The notes beneath the pieces are model-generated. The model saw only the letters and a program-made list of their open reading frames with translations. It made no database searches and was not told the DNA's origin. Shown in pieces: positions 55,890-64,000 of a DNA stretch of 64,000 bases (positions are counted from its first letter, which is position 1; each line of letters starts with the position of its first letter). The DNA is from a virus. The DNA is taken from positions 1 to 64,000 of IMG/VR virus record IMGVR_UViG_3300031772_000001; one strand, written 5' to 3'. Made by a program: the position numbers and the translations under genes.

Positions 55890-56114
55890 TTATATTGCCA
55901 GCCAATTACTAATCTCCGTAACAACTGCACTTATCTCCCGAACATCAGCATCATCTACCCTATCCAAAAAATAAAAAGCCTCACAAATAGTCTGCCTCAA
56001 CTCAGCAACCGTAAGCTCTGAAACCTTCTTCTCAACACCATCAAAAACACCAGCAATTACTTCAGTTGGCTTATACCTCAAAGGTATAATAATTCTCTTT
56101 TTGATATTTTTCAT
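55890..56114 (-). CDS. Hypothetical protein (74 aa)
   Basis: MKNIKKRIIIPLRYKPTEVI...; acidic helical C-half (VAELRQTICEAFYFLDRVDD). Not recognised. Between it and the next gene (56.12-56.22 kb) a short open frame encodes DDQYRSPNKQEIEEVKKILR but lacks a good start. Confidence 0.5.
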   Translation of the reverse strand: MKNIKKRIIIPLRYKPTEVIAGVFDGVEKKVSELTVAELRQTICEAFYFLDRVDDADVREISAVVTEISNWLAI

Positions 56115-56219
56115 AGTTAATCCCTCTTCCTTCTCAGAATCTTCTTGACCTCTTCAATCTCCTGCTTGTTAGGACTCCTATACTGATCATCCAACACCCA
56201 CGCATTCCCATTCTCAAGA

Positions 56220-56486
56220 TCAAAACATCAACCATCCAGCACCACAACACCAATCACACTCGTAGGGAACCTTACACCCACAAGCAACAGTACATGCCTT
56301 ACTCGGCCCCACCGTATGCGCCGCACCATAATCCCGCTCACCCCAAAGTAAACTTGCCTGCTGCATCACAAACCCATAGCCCAACCTCTCACAAATCTGT
56401 TTTACCTGTGCAGTATGCAGCTTATTCATCCCGTCAATCCGACGCTGCAACGCCTCACTCGCCTTTATTTCTTTTTCACTTCTCAT
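56220..56486 (-). CDS. Conserved phage protein with Cys-rich end (88 aa)
   Basis: Contains IDGMNKLHTAQVKQICERLG, GYGFVMQQASLLWGERDYGA, HTVGPSKACTVACGCKVPYE and CDWCCGAGW. The GYGxVMQxASxLWxE...GAxTVGP pattern is one I recognise from phage small proteins. Function unknown. Confidence 0.7.
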   Translation of the reverse strand: MRSEKEIKASEALQRRIDGMNKLHTAQVKQICERLGYGFVMQQASLLWGERDYGAAHTVGPSKACTVACGCKVPYECDWCCGAGWLMF

Positions 56487-56869
56487 ATTGTAGGCTCCAC
56501 AACAGGGACAATAATTGTAGCTTCACTTACAGCAATGCTAAGACCTTCAACAACAGGCTCAATAACTGGCTCGATAACTGGCTTAACCTCAGCAAGAACT
56601 TCCGGGGCAACTTCTTTTACAGTTTCCTCAACCACAACAGGAGGTGGAGGGTACATCTCATCCCAATTTGACGGCTTCACACCAACAACCTCAATGTCCT
56701 TCTCCTTGTAACCGTTCTTCTTCAGCCACTCCAACGCACGCTCCGATACATCAACAATGGTAGGAAAATCCTTACCACGATGAATCTGTGACACATGCGC
56801 GTAACCCCACGGAGTAGTCAACGTAACCGTTGTGGTCTTAGGCGGCAGCTTCTCTTCCTTCTTAGCCAT
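56483..56869 (-). CDS. Hypothetical protein with Val/Pro/Glu tail (128 aa)
   Basis: N-terminal ~70 residues look folded (TTPWGYAHVSQIHRGKDFPT, RALEWLKKNGYKEKDIEVVG); the rest is a low-complexity VKPVIEPVIEPVVEG-type tail. Start overlaps nothing; stop overlaps the next ATG. Confidence 0.55.
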   Translation of the reverse strand: MAKKEEKLPPKTTTVTLTTPWGYAHVSQIHRGKDFPTIVDVSERALEWLKKNGYKEKDIEVVGVKPSNWDEMYPPPPVVVEETVKEVAPEVLAEVKPVIEPVIEPVVEGLSIAVSEATIIVPVVEPTI

Positions 56870-56872
56870 TAT

Positions 56873-57055
56873 TTATCTCCCTGTTCCTATTACAACGTGA
56901 TACAATCCCCACAGAACTGTCAACACAAAAGCCAAAAAATACGAGTCATCCTTACAAACCATAGACTGAATGCCTGTGATGATCCATGACAGGATCACCA
57001 CAGACAAACCAGGATGATTTAACATCGCCCTAACAACATCAAACACCTCACTCAT
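56873..57055 (-). CDS. Two-helix membrane protein (60 aa)
   Basis: MSEVFDVVRAMLNHPGLSVV...; hydrophobic segments LSVVILSWIITGIQSMV and YFLAFVLTVLWGLYHVVIG. Phage membrane protein, possibly holin-related; unassigned. Confidence 0.55.
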   Translation of the reverse strand: MSEVFDVVRAMLNHPGLSVVILSWIITGIQSMVCKDDSYFLAFVLTVLWGLYHVVIGTGR

Positions 57056-57227
57056 CCTTTTTCTTTTCAAAAACAGGAATACCCTGACAACTCATCTCGT
57101 GCTGCACTCCCTCATGCACCACATGCACCGGCCTACGCTCACCATCAGGAAATTTCAAAAAAGAAACATCCTCCTCCGGGGTGCAATCCCGTTTGCAAAA
57201 ACCACAAATTACTTCTTGCTTGGACAT
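57048..57227 (-). CDS. Small Cys-containing protein (59 aa)
   Basis: MSKQEVICGFCKRDCTPEED...; CGFCKRDC plus a later Cys. Overlaps the next start by 8 bases. Unassigned. Confidence 0.55.
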   Translation of the reverse strand: MSKQEVICGFCKRDCTPEEDVSFLKFPDGERRPVHVVHEGVQHEMSCQGIPVFEKKKDE

Positions 57228-57230
57228 CAA

Positions 57231-57878
57231 AACCCCCTGTTAAATCACCATTACCATACCTGAAATCACCATACAACACCAATACTGGACTCCACATCAC
57301 ATAATTCTACTGCACATCACCACACCTTTACGTCACATGACATCACCCGACCGCACGTTACTATACCATCACCTAACTGGACAAAACCGCACGCCACTCC
57401 ACCGCACCGTCACATGACCACACCGAACGCCACTACACCATACCATAACTATACGATACCGCATAACAACTGCACCCCACCAACACTGAAATCCACTGCA
57501 ATCTACTGTACCAATACCTAACGTCACGCAAAGACACCTTATCTTCACCCAACCTGACAGTAGATAACTCCACGGAACGACACCAAACCAATACTGAACA
57601 TCACTCCAACAGACCGGACCCCACCCAACACAACTCAACCGTTACCGTACTCGACGTAACCCCACAAAACTCTACCATCACCAAATTGTACACAATCTCA
57701 CCGAACTCCACCGTCACATCATTGTACAGTAGATAACTCAACCATCACAATATCGTAACGAAACTCGATGTCACTTAACCCAACTTCACCATAACAGCAC
57801 GGAACGATACTGCACCCCACCGCACCAAACCATACCCTAACAGCACGGTATCACACCCCACGACACCCGACCATTACA
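57231..57878 (-). repeat. Degenerate pentanucleotide (GTNNN) array, non-coding
   Basis: About 650 bases in which, on the minus strand, GT recurs every five bases with free intervening bases (for example GTAAC GTGCG GTCGG GTGAT; GTTAG GGTAT GGTTT GGTGC), with occasional one-base slips. The plus strand is correspondingly C/A-rich with AC every five. No start/stop structure or ribosome binding site supports coding. It lies between two minus-strand genes, so it is probably transcribed. Confidence 0.8.
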
Positions 57879-58583
57879 TTAAACTACTTTTGTCAAGGTG
57901 TAGTCATACCTTCCGTACATGCCTGAGTTACGCCACTGACCAATACCCATATACCGGGAAGAGTAATCCAGCAACGTCCTCAGCAACTCCTCGGTCAGTG
58001 TGAACCTTGGTGTCTCCAAGCACTGAATCTGACAATCAAAATGAGCACCCTCCTCAATCATCTCACTCCGCAACAGAAACACACGCGGCCCATCCTTACC
58101 TATCACACGTACTCCACGCTCCAGAAACCCAATCGGCTTATCTGTAATGAGGGGAATCCTTCTGGGATTGACATTAACTGTCCGTGTCACGTTGGCAAGA
58201 AAAGCAGTTACTTTCTCACCAACCTCAACAACATCATCACCATCACTATCATCACCCTTTTTCTTCTTCTTAGTCACCATCTTACCCGTTGCCAAACCAT
58301 TCAACGTAGACGCGGAATCCTTCAGGGCACCCTTCACAACATACGTATAGAGAAGAGGGTTCCCGTCTGCATCCCGATGAAAGCACGTAGTGCCCTTCTT
58401 CACCTCATCCGGCAACGAATCAATTTCTTCTTGAACCTGCTGCGGAGTAAGGTGTGGGTTCTCTTCCAAAATCTTCTTTATCAGATAGTCAAGGGCAATG
58501 GAATCATTGCCAGGCTGACTACCAAGAACCTGAGAATTGAACACCACACTCAAATCGTACACAGACTCTTTCAACAAAGACAT
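57879..58583 (-). CDS. Conserved phage protein (GIGQWR...GYGRxxY type)
   Basis: 234 residues. TTCFHRDADGNPLLYTYVVK, GALKDSASTLNG, VNPRRIPLITDKPIGFLERG, AHFDCQIQCLETPRFTLTEE and YMGIGQWRNSGMYGRYDYTL match a protein family common in phages of various hosts; function not established. Contains a KKKKKGDDSDGDD linker. Confidence 0.75.
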   Translation of the reverse strand: MSLLKESVYDLSVVFNSQVLGSQPGNDSIALDYLIKKILEENPHLTPQQVQEEIDSLPDEVKKGTTCFHRDADGNPLLYTYVVKGALKDSASTLNGLATGKMVTKKKKKGDDSDGDDVVEVGEKVTAFLANVTRTVNVNPRRIPLITDKPIGFLERGVRVIGKDGPRVFLLRSEMIEEGAHFDCQIQCLETPRFTLTEELLRTLLDYSSRYMGIGQWRNSGMYGRYDYTLTKVV

Positions 58584-58690
58584 ACACCCATCCTTTGATT
58601 AAAGTTAAAATAACACCCATCCAATTCAGACATCCTTATAGTATACGTTATCCTCACCAAAAAACATCAGCTTGTCTTACTGCTATTAAT

Positions 58691-59278
58691 TTAGGCAACC
58701 AGAGACTCCTCAGACTCATCAACCGCCGGACCACGCACCACCACATAATCTGAAAAAATGTCCTCTATGATCTCAGCCGTAGTCCTCTTGTCATACCAGA
58801 CGTTCAATTCAGTAATACGGTTGTTGCACTCCTTGGCATCATCAATGTATTTCTTAGCCTTACTTAACGCACCACACCCCAAGGCATCAAAAACTTTCCT
58901 CAAAATCGTCGCAGCAGTGTCTTCACCATCAACAAGAACTGTGTTTTCTTTTGAATCTAAAATAAATTCATGGAAAACTCGCTTTGAAAAGACAGGCACC
59001 TCCGACTTTGGCAGCTTCCGAAGATAGTAAAATTCCCGCATCAAGCGTGGAAGATCGGCCTCCCGAACAGACTCCGGGGATAAGCTATACTCTGGCATCA
59101 CCGAATCATCACGCACGAGCTTCTGTATCATCACAAGATATACCTTGTCACCAACGGCAATCTGTGACCAAAAAGGCTTCTGATTCAGTGCCTCAAGCAC
59201 CAAATCGTCCTCAGCAATCAGCATGTACTTCTTATCATAAGACAAGAACCTCTTCTTGAACAACTCAAGATCCTGCAT
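58691..59278 (-). CDS. Hypothetical protein (195 aa)
   Basis: MQDLELFKKRFLSYDKKYML...; alpha/beta character, with LPRLMREFYYLRKLPKSEVP and TAEIIEDIFSDYVVV. Follows the methyltransferase gene with a 14-base overlap. Not recognised. Confidence 0.55.
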   Translation of the reverse strand: MQDLELFKKRFLSYDKKYMLIAEDDLVLEALNQKPFWSQIAVGDKVYLVMIQKLVRDDSVMPEYSLSPESVREADLPRLMREFYYLRKLPKSEVPVFSKRVFHEFILDSKENTVLVDGEDTAATILRKVFDALGCGALSKAKKYIDDAKECNNRITELNVWYDKRTTAEIIEDIFSDYVVVRGPAVDESEESLVA

Positions 59279-60014
59279 TGATTACCCCACTTCTTAGAAC
59301 ACGAATACGTTCTTCTGCTACCTGACAATACTTCTCTTCCTTCTCAATCCCAATAAAATTTCTTTTGGTATTTATACAAGCAATCGCAGTTGTTCCTGAT
59401 CCTATGCAATTATCAAGAACAACATCATTTTCATTTGTGTAAGTACGAATAAGATACTCAAACAATGCTACAGGTTTTTGGGTTGGGTGAAGCCCCGCCT
59501 CCCTCGCATGATATGCTGTTGAAAATTCTACAACAGAACGAGGATACCCGACATCAGTACCTACAGAACGAAAAACCCCTTCCGTAAATTTACCACACGT
59601 CTCAGTCATCACTGTTTTTTGTGCTGCTCTATGACTTGGCTTTACAAAAAATTGTGGGTTATATGGAGGAACACCATAACAAAAAATAAGAATATCCTCA
59701 TGCTGTCGAAGAGGACGCTTTTTTGCATTTAAGAACCCGACAGTATTAGACTTTCTCCAACACATATCATACTTAAAGTTTGAGACATTGCTCATCACTA
59801 AAGCAGAAGTAAATGGCTGTGACGCAGTTAGTACAATGACACCATTACAGATTCTCTCATACTCCTTCCATAACGGCTCAAATGGAATAACTGTGTCCCA
59901 TTTACACTGTGTAGTTCCATAAGGCAAATCACATAACACCATATCAATACTCTTATCAGGTATTAATGGCATTACCTCAAGACAATCACCATGAATTATT
60001 GTATTTATTTGCAA
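59265..60014 (-). CDS. DNA N4/N6-amino methyltransferase
   Basis: About 249 residues. The catalytic motif is DLPYG (residues 29-33 from the TTG start), followed later by HPTQKPVALFEYLIR and VVLDNCIGSGTTAIACINTK, the SAM-binding motif, so the order is catalytic then SAM-binding (beta class). It methylates an exocyclic amino group of A or C in DNA, probably protecting phage DNA. The start is taken at TTG 60014 after GGGAGAT. No partner nuclease was seen. Confidence 0.88.
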   Translation of the reverse strand: MQINTIIHGDCLEVMPLIPDKSIDMVLCDLPYGTTQCKWDTVIPFEPLWKEYERICNGVIVLTASQPFTSALVMSNVSNFKYDMCWRKSNTVGFLNAKKRPLRQHEDILIFCYGVPPYNPQFFVKPSHRAAQKTVMTETCGKFTEGVFRSVGTDVGYPRSVVEFSTAYHAREAGLHPTQKPVALFEYLIRTYTNENDVVLDNCIGSGTTAIACINTKRNFIGIEKEEKYCQVAEERIRVLRSGVINAGS

Positions 60015-60028
60015 CGCACCATCTCCCG

Positions 60029-60412
60029 TTAGATACTCTCCCCGGCCACGGTGAAGTTGTATTGCCAGCCCTTCTCTGTCCACACACCAGCAATCAAAAT
60101 ATTCTTAACAGTCGCAGCAACAGAAGAGACATTCAACGAAATCTCATAAACTTCCGGGTCCATACTCACAGTTGTTTCTCTGTCAACTATCACAGAGTAA
60201 AGATACGGTCTACGGTTGTCTGGGTCAATCCAATTAAAGCTGAAAGCAAAACTCTCACGCCCATCCTTGTGTGTCCGTCGTATTACCTTCACCTTATCAA
60301 AGTAATACTTGAAACTCTTATCCATCTCCTCCCATGTCAACAAAGTCATATAGCTCATGTGATGGACAATATCATCACCATCGGAAATATCACATAGAAC
60401 ATCAGTATCCAT
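60029..60412 (-). CDS. Hypothetical protein (127 aa)
   Basis: MDTDVLCDISDGDDIVHHMS from the ATG after AGAGGATAAT. Beta-rich (RESFAFSFNWIDPDNRRPYL, YEISLNVSSVAATVKNILIA). Not recognised. Confidence 0.55.
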   Translation of the reverse strand: MDTDVLCDISDGDDIVHHMSYMTLLTWEEMDKSFKYYFDKVKVIRRTHKDGRESFAFSFNWIDPDNRRPYLYSVIVDRETTVSMDPEVYEISLNVSSVAATVKNILIAGVWTEKGWQYNFTVAGESI

Positions 60413-60425
60413 ATTATCCTCTGTT

Positions 60426-60911
60426 CTAAAAGAACTGTTCGTCTCCATTCTCACTACATACGATATGTTCAATCTCATCCTCCAAGTTCGGTAGGATCAT
60501 CCTGGCTTGATGACACCCATACTTGCAGAAATCACACTCCTTAATCCACTTCTCCCAATTATCTGACAGAAGAGATACAAAACTTTCTGGTGATCCCCGG
60601 TCACGAAACCGCTTGAGGAAATCTTCTTTCCTACATTCATCTGGGTACACCAGATAGAAAAATATGCAAGAGTCCAACAAAGCATCACGAACTTCCTTAT
60701 GGGAAGAAACGAAGATGAACTCGTACTTCCCAATATTCTCCTTGATGTGCTGGATATAATTCGCTGGAAAATCTGGATGACGTACTTTAAGTCCAAATTC
60801 TGTAGTCCAGCTAAACAAAGAAGAATCCGAATCCAAAGTTGTTTCATGGTGATTCTTATGATAATAGCTTTTTCCAGTACCAGGAAATGCAGATATTATT
60901 CTAGTTCTCAT
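60426..60911 (-). CDS. Small P-loop kinase-like NTPase
   Basis: 161 residues. ISAFPGTGKSYYHKNH holds Walker A near the N-terminus; DSDSSLFSW, YEFIFVSSHKEVRDALLDS, FFYLVYPD and RKEDFLKRFRDRG follow in the order of small phage nucleotide-kinase-like proteins. Family-level match only; substrate unknown. Overlaps the gene upstream by 4 bases. Confidence 0.75.
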   Translation of the reverse strand: MRTRIISAFPGTGKSYYHKNHHETTLDSDSSLFSWTTEFGLKVRHPDFPANYIQHIKENIGKYEFIFVSSHKEVRDALLDSCIFFYLVYPDECRKEDFLKRFRDRGSPESFVSLLSDNWEKWIKECDFCKYGCHQARMILPNLEDEIEHIVCSENGDEQFF

Positions 60912-61102
60912 GTTATCTCCTTTTTCACCTTATCAAGTTCCGTCTCAAACATGTAGACATTCTTTGCTTCACCATTCAAAAAGTACCTTGTCTCGTACTG
61001 CACCCCAGACTTTGAAACCCAGACAGAAACAATGACTCCAATAGTGTCAAGCTCTTTTATTTTAACCCTCTCAAACAAATCAAATGCTGTCTCTACCCTC
61101 AT
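60908..61102 (-). CDS. Hypothetical small beta-barrel protein (64 aa)
   Basis: MRVETAFDLFERVKIKELDT...; VSVWVSKSGVQYETRYFLNG suggests a small SH3-like barrel of a kind frequent in phages. Coupled to the clamp-loader gene by an ATGA overlap. Confidence 0.6.
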   Translation of the reverse strand: MRVETAFDLFERVKIKELDTIGVIVSVWVSKSGVQYETRYFLNGEAKNVYMFETELDKVKKEIT

Positions 61103-62211
61103 CGTGCAGCCGTCCTATTCCGGTCAACAAGTGATCCACTGGACTTCTGACTTCCTGAAGACATTGCAGGGGCACCATTCCTGAACTGATTATAGACCAA
61201 CCACAACAACGCCTGTAGTGTGGTGTCATTCCTGAAAGAATTAACTGCCCAATCCTGCATCAAAATAGTGAAAAGTTTGAAAATGTCCTGATTCCAAACA
61301 GCACTGACCTTCTTGTAAAGATCCTCAAAGTAAGAAGACCTTATCTTATTGCACGAGATACTGTAGATCAAATTGTTTACAACAAGATATATGTCGTTCT
61401 TAACACACTCCAACATGCATGTAACCAACTCAGCTATTGTCTCAGCAACCACATTCTCATCTGCCACTCGTACCGCCAGCAGGTAATCAAGTACCTTACT
61501 CTCCGCAGACCTGACAGAAGCAAAAAACTTGTCCTTGTCCTCCATCATCGCATACAGATCAAGAAACATGACCGAATCCCGAACGTGCCCCTTACTTGTT
61601 ATTGCTATGTAATAAAGAATCTCGTCAGATATTGTGATGTTTTCTGACTTCACAATCCTTTTCAGATTCTCGGTAATCTCCTCCACAGTCAACGTGCGAA
61701 ACACCAACTCAACTGACCGAGAACGAATAGTATTCTCAATCTTCTCCACATCTGTAGAACAAAAAATTACAAACATGTTCTCAGGTAAATCTTCCAGCAC
61801 CTTTAACAACTGTCCTTGTGCTGGTTTAGATATAAGATGTCCCTCATCAAACACAATCACACGCCAATCACACACTGTAGACGCAGTAAAAAACACCCCC
61901 TTCATTTCCTTAATAGCATCAACATTACCTACATCTCCTGAATCAAACTCTTGGTAGAACGGGACAAACGAAAGATCCGATTGACAAATATCACAAATAC
62001 CACATGGCTTCTTTTCTGAATGTGATTTACAATTCAGACCACGAGCAAGCAAACGGGCAGATGTTGTTTTTCCTGTTCCAAAATCTCCAGACATAACAAG
62101 ACATCTTGGCGCATTGATAGGATTCCGTATGATGGACCTAAGAATCTCCACAGGAGCATCTTGCCCGTAAAGCTCATCAAATATTCTGGACCTATACTGC
62201 TGTGTGAACAT
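61099..62211 (-). CDS. dnaX: DNA polymerase III gamma/tau-like clamp loader subunit
   Basis: 370 residues. N-terminal FTQQYRSRIFDELYGQDAPV matches the DnaX start; Walker A GDFGTGKT (42-49); zinc site Cys61, Cys70, Cys73, Cys76 with the same spacing as bacterial gamma; Walker B VIVFDEGH; sensor 1 FCSTD; Arg-finger region IRSRSVEL. It loads a sliding clamp for replication. Shorter than tau and lacking its C-terminal extension. Other clamp-loader or clamp genes were not recognised nearby. Confidence 0.9.
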   Translation of the reverse strand: MFTQQYRSRIFDELYGQDAPVEILRSIIRNPINAPRCLVMSGDFGTGKTTSARLLARGLNCKSHSEKKPCGICDICQSDLSFVPFYQEFDSGDVGNVDAIKEMKGVFFTASTVCDWRVIVFDEGHLISKPAQGQLLKVLEDLPENMFVIFCSTDVEKIENTIRSRSVELVFRTLTVEEITENLKRIVKSENITISDEILYYIAITSKGHVRDSVMFLDLYAMMEDKDKFFASVRSAESKVLDYLLAVRVADENVVAETIAELVTCMLECVKNDIYLVVNNLIYSISCNKIRSSYFEDLYKKVSAVWNQDIFKLFTILMQDWAVNSFRNDTTLQALLWLVYNQFRNGAPAMSSGSQKSSGSLVDRNRTAAR

Positions 62212-62520
62212 CTACTTCCCCACCAAAATCTTATGTACCGGACAAGAGGAAATACCAAAAACCATAGCAGCGTCATGTGGCTCACTCACAATCGTAAAAT
62301 TACAAGAACAAGTGTCTCCTCTCTTGACAGACCCTACAAGATCGTGACCGTCAACAGCGACTATTACAGCCCTTCCGTCCTCGTGAACAAGAAGACTCAG
62401 CTTCACCTCATCACACGCATGAGAAAACATCCTCACCGCATCTTCAGTAAGACCAATCTTTTTTCCAATGTCCCAAAGTATCTCATCAGATCCATGCACA
62501 TACACGTCAACGTAATGCAT
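62212..62520 (-). CDS. Hypothetical protein (102 aa)
   Basis: MHYVDVYVHGSDEILWDIGK...; alpha/beta, with two Cys pairs (CSCNFTI, SCPVHKILVGK). Ends directly before the clamp-loader start. Not recognised. Confidence 0.55.
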   Translation of the reverse strand: MHYVDVYVHGSDEILWDIGKKIGLTEDAVRMFSHACDEVKLSLLVHEDGRAVIVAVDGHDLVGSVKRGDTCSCNFTIVSEPHDAAMVFGISSCPVHKILVGK

Positions 62521-62523
62521 AAG

Positions 62524-62856
62524 TCACCTCGAAGATTTCGGCAAATCTAAGTTGTATCTTTCTAAAAATTTCTTCTTCCATACCAAGGCAAGTTCTGATC
62601 CCGACTTCATCTCCCCTATCGCCTTCTGCAACTCATCAACACAAACAGGAACTTCCCCACCCAAAATCTTCAGCTTCTTCTGGGCTATGAAAAGAACAGT
62701 ACAGAACGGCTTGTTCAAGACAACTTGCTCACCAAGATCCCCACCATAAACGGCCAAAAATGCCAGCACCCAAACACAAAACTCAGTTGAGTACATTGGC
62801 GCACCAACAGTATCAAAAGCGTCACTGAGATCCATCAAAAGTGCAGAATTATCCAT
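62524..62856 (-). CDS. Hypothetical protein (110 aa)
   Basis: MDNSALLMDLSDAFDTVGAP...; a hydrophobic helix (TEFCVWVLAFLAVYGG) and a helical C-terminus. Not recognised. Confidence 0.5.
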   Translation of the reverse strand: MDNSALLMDLSDAFDTVGAPMYSTEFCVWVLAFLAVYGGDLGEQVVLNKPFCTVLFIAQKKLKILGGEVPVCVDELQKAIGEMKSGSELALVWKKKFLERYNLDLPKSSR

Positions 62857-62859
62857 AGA

Positions 62860-63282
62860 TCACCCCTTAACAAGAACATCCTTGTTCAAATGAACCACAA
62901 AACACCGTATCTTTAACTTCTCAAAAACTCCGACTGCGTTCTTAACCCCACTCGCCTGAAAAGCCAGATCCAAAGCATTCTTTTCAAGAAGTAAGATAGA
63001 CCTGACCAACCTACCCATCGGCGTATTAAGTAGCTCTACCTTAACGGTGAAGTCATCCAAAATCTCCTCTATAACACACACCGCACTCGAAAGACCAAGC
63101 TCAGAATTGATATAACACACCCGACCAAGCCAGTTCTCTTCGTTTTTTATCTCATCCCTAAATAAATAGATCGCCTTCCTTAGAACATCCTTCGGTATAC
63201 CATGCGTGTCCTTTATGTGAAACTCCGCGTACACCTTCTGGTTTTTCGCAAACAACACACTTTTAAGGGTTGCCCTGTCCAT
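62860..63282 (-). CDS. Hypothetical protein (140 aa)
   Basis: MDRATLKSVLFAKNQKVYAE...; beta-rich core with VCVIEEILDDFTVKVELLNTPMGRLV (partly quoted as FTVKVELLNTPMGRLV). Not recognised. Confidence 0.55.
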   Translation of the reverse strand: MDRATLKSVLFAKNQKVYAEFHIKDTHGIPKDVLRKAIYLFRDEIKNEENWLGRVCYINSELGLSSAVCVIEEILDDFTVKVELLNTPMGRLVRSILLLEKNALDLAFQASGVKNAVGVFEKLKIRCFVVHLNKDVLVKG

Positions 63283-63288
63283 ACATCT

Positions 63289-63492
63289 TTATACGATTTT
63301 ACTTCCACTCTCTGTCAGTAGGTTCCCTTGAGGCATCGTGTGGACGTTAATGTGACCCCCAATAGCATCTATCACACACCGAGAAATCACACCATCCTTT
63401 TCAACCTCAATCTCAATCTTGTCTGATAGCTCCGAGTCAATAACCGAAAAATTGTTTTGGTCTTTGTCTTTCGTGTACAGTGTAACCTTCAT
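63289..63492 (-). CDS. Hypothetical small protein (67 aa)
   Basis: MKVTLYTKDKDQNNFSVIDS...; strands IEIEVEKDGVISRCVIDAIG. First gene after a strong terminator, so probably first in a transcript. Confidence 0.55.
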   Translation of the reverse strand: MKVTLYTKDKDQNNFSVIDSELSDKIEIEVEKDGVISRCVIDAIGGHINVHTMPQGNLLTESGSKIV

Positions 63493-63504
63493 ACCTGCCT
63501 CTCT

Positions 63505-63549
63505 AAAAAATGTGGCTGTGACACTAATAGTATAATGTCACAGCCACAT
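63505..63549 (-). terminator. Strong rho-independent terminator
   Basis: A perfect 14-bp stem (ATGTGGCTGTGACA with its complement) with a 12-base loop, followed on the minus strand by TTTTTT. Separates the operon above 63.57 kb from the replication genes. Confidence 0.9.
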
Positions 63550-63568
63550 CCCATCACACCACCAATCT

Positions 63569-64000
63569 CTATGCTGACAACCTACTCTTTGCCCAAGCAT
63601 AACTTCCCTTCTCACAATTCTCTCTTACTGCAAAAAGGGTTGACGTTTGACACAGAAAAGTGAAAAGGTTCACCCAATTCCACACTGAATCAAGTGAAGG
63701 TATCCCGGCACTCACAAGATTCTCTTCGTTTGACTTGATAGCCGCTCCCTTAACACGAGCATCCTTAATAACTCTACGAGGAATCATCTTTGCCTCTTCT
63801 GCCTTATCACACACCACCTCGACAGGCTCATCTACCTTCTTGGCATCAGCTTCCTCAACAAACTGCTTCATACCGGCACCATAAATATCACAATCCCTTG
63901 CACGGGCCTGAAGAACATCCGCAATGAATGTTGGTGTTGCGTTCTTTGTGTCAATCTTGTAGGTCTGGCAATGTGTAGCATTTATCAAGCCATTCTTACA
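63569..64000 (-). CDS. Hypothetical protein, N-terminus outside window
   Basis: The frame is open to the right edge. Visible part includes NATHCQTYKIDTKNATPTFI, QARARDCDIYGAGMKQFVEE, a basic/acidic centre and LDSVWNWVNLFTFLC. Not recognised. Ends shortly before the terminator. Confidence 0.55.
   Translation of the reverse strand, partial: CKNGLINATHCQTYKIDTKNATPTFIADVLQARARDCDIYGAGMKQFVEEADAKKVDEPVEVVCDKAEEAKMIPRRVIKDARVKGAAIKSNEENLVSAGIPSLDSVWNWVNLFTFLCQTSTLFAVRENCEKGSYAWAKSRLSA

Noticed and set aside
56115-56219. Short minus-strand frame containing DDQYRSPNKQEIEEVKK
   Set aside because: Protein-like but without a good start codon or ribosome binding site; may be the true end of the neighbouring gene after a frameshift, which cannot be decided here.
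57369-57638. 89-codon minus-strand frame in the GTNNN block
   Set aside because: Its Trp/Val/Gly/Cys-heavy translation is what a GTNNN repeat gives in any frame; no ribosome binding site and no domain.

Overview
The window looks like part of a large tailed-phage (Caudoviricetes) genome or prophage-like contig. It carries a terminase large subunit, a portal protein, a long tail-fibre locus, a phage clamp-loader subunit, a DNA methyltransferase, two leucine tRNAs and many small genes typical of phage early regions. Essentially every gene lies on the minus strand, so transcription runs from high to low coordinates. Genes are tightly packed, with strong AGGAG-type ribosome binding sites and many ATGA/TGATG overlaps. 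The host cannot be named from the sequence. I did not recognise the major capsid protein, tail tube, sheath, tape measure, an endolysin or a DNA polymerase; they presumably lie outside the window or are too diverged.

Layout in transcription order. 64.0-57.9 kb: replication and nucleic-acid genes (clamp-loader DnaX-like ATPase, P-loop kinase, DNA methyltransferase). 57.9-57.2 kb: a non-coding block made of a degenerate 5-nt period, GTNNN on the minus strand. 57.2-49.3 kb: small conserved phage proteins, a two-helix membrane protein, a Cys-motif protein and a sigma-factor-like protein. 49.3-47.5 kb: mostly non-coding, with iterated ACTTAAC words, a candidate origin or control region. 47.5-43.0 kb: HD hydrolase, thioredoxin and small early genes behind two near-identical sigma70-type promoters. 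43.0-40.7 kb: an integron-like array of eight one-gene cassettes separated by attC-like sites, with no integrase in the window. 40.7-33.7 kb: small zinc-binding proteins, a zeta-type kinase, glycosyltransferases and a lipase. 33.7-33.5 kb: tRNA-Leu(CAA), tRNA-Leu(UAA) and a decayed tRNA-Ser-like fragment.

32.9-23.3 kb: head module. The terminase has a mini-intein inside its P-loop and the portal has a large HNH intein; a 996-codon zinc-ribbon protein follows. 23.3-14.2 kb: a run of about twenty small, mostly unrecognised genes. Most of their products carry a shared peptide LLxx(M/I)YE, usually at the extreme N-terminus. I interpret this as a capsid-targeting and prohead-protease cleavage signal, so the block would encode internal head proteins that are packaged and possibly ejected into the host. 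The zeta-type kinase at 37.4-38.2 kb carries the same N-terminal signal. A solitary TnpB gene is inserted in this block next to an orphan gene fragment.

14.2-1 kb: a compact M20/M42-like zinc peptidase next to an ATP-grasp ligase, virion-associated small proteins, a methyltransferase and a glycosyltransferase, then a receptor-binding locus (TIM-barrel hydrolase-like protein, DUF2341/LamG-like protein, glycine-rich solenoid fibre, and a 21-residue-repeat adhesin cut by the window edge).

The strongest candidates for something undescribed are the phage-borne attC-like cassette array, the family of LLxxMYE-tagged putative internal head proteins, and the GTNNN pentamer array.
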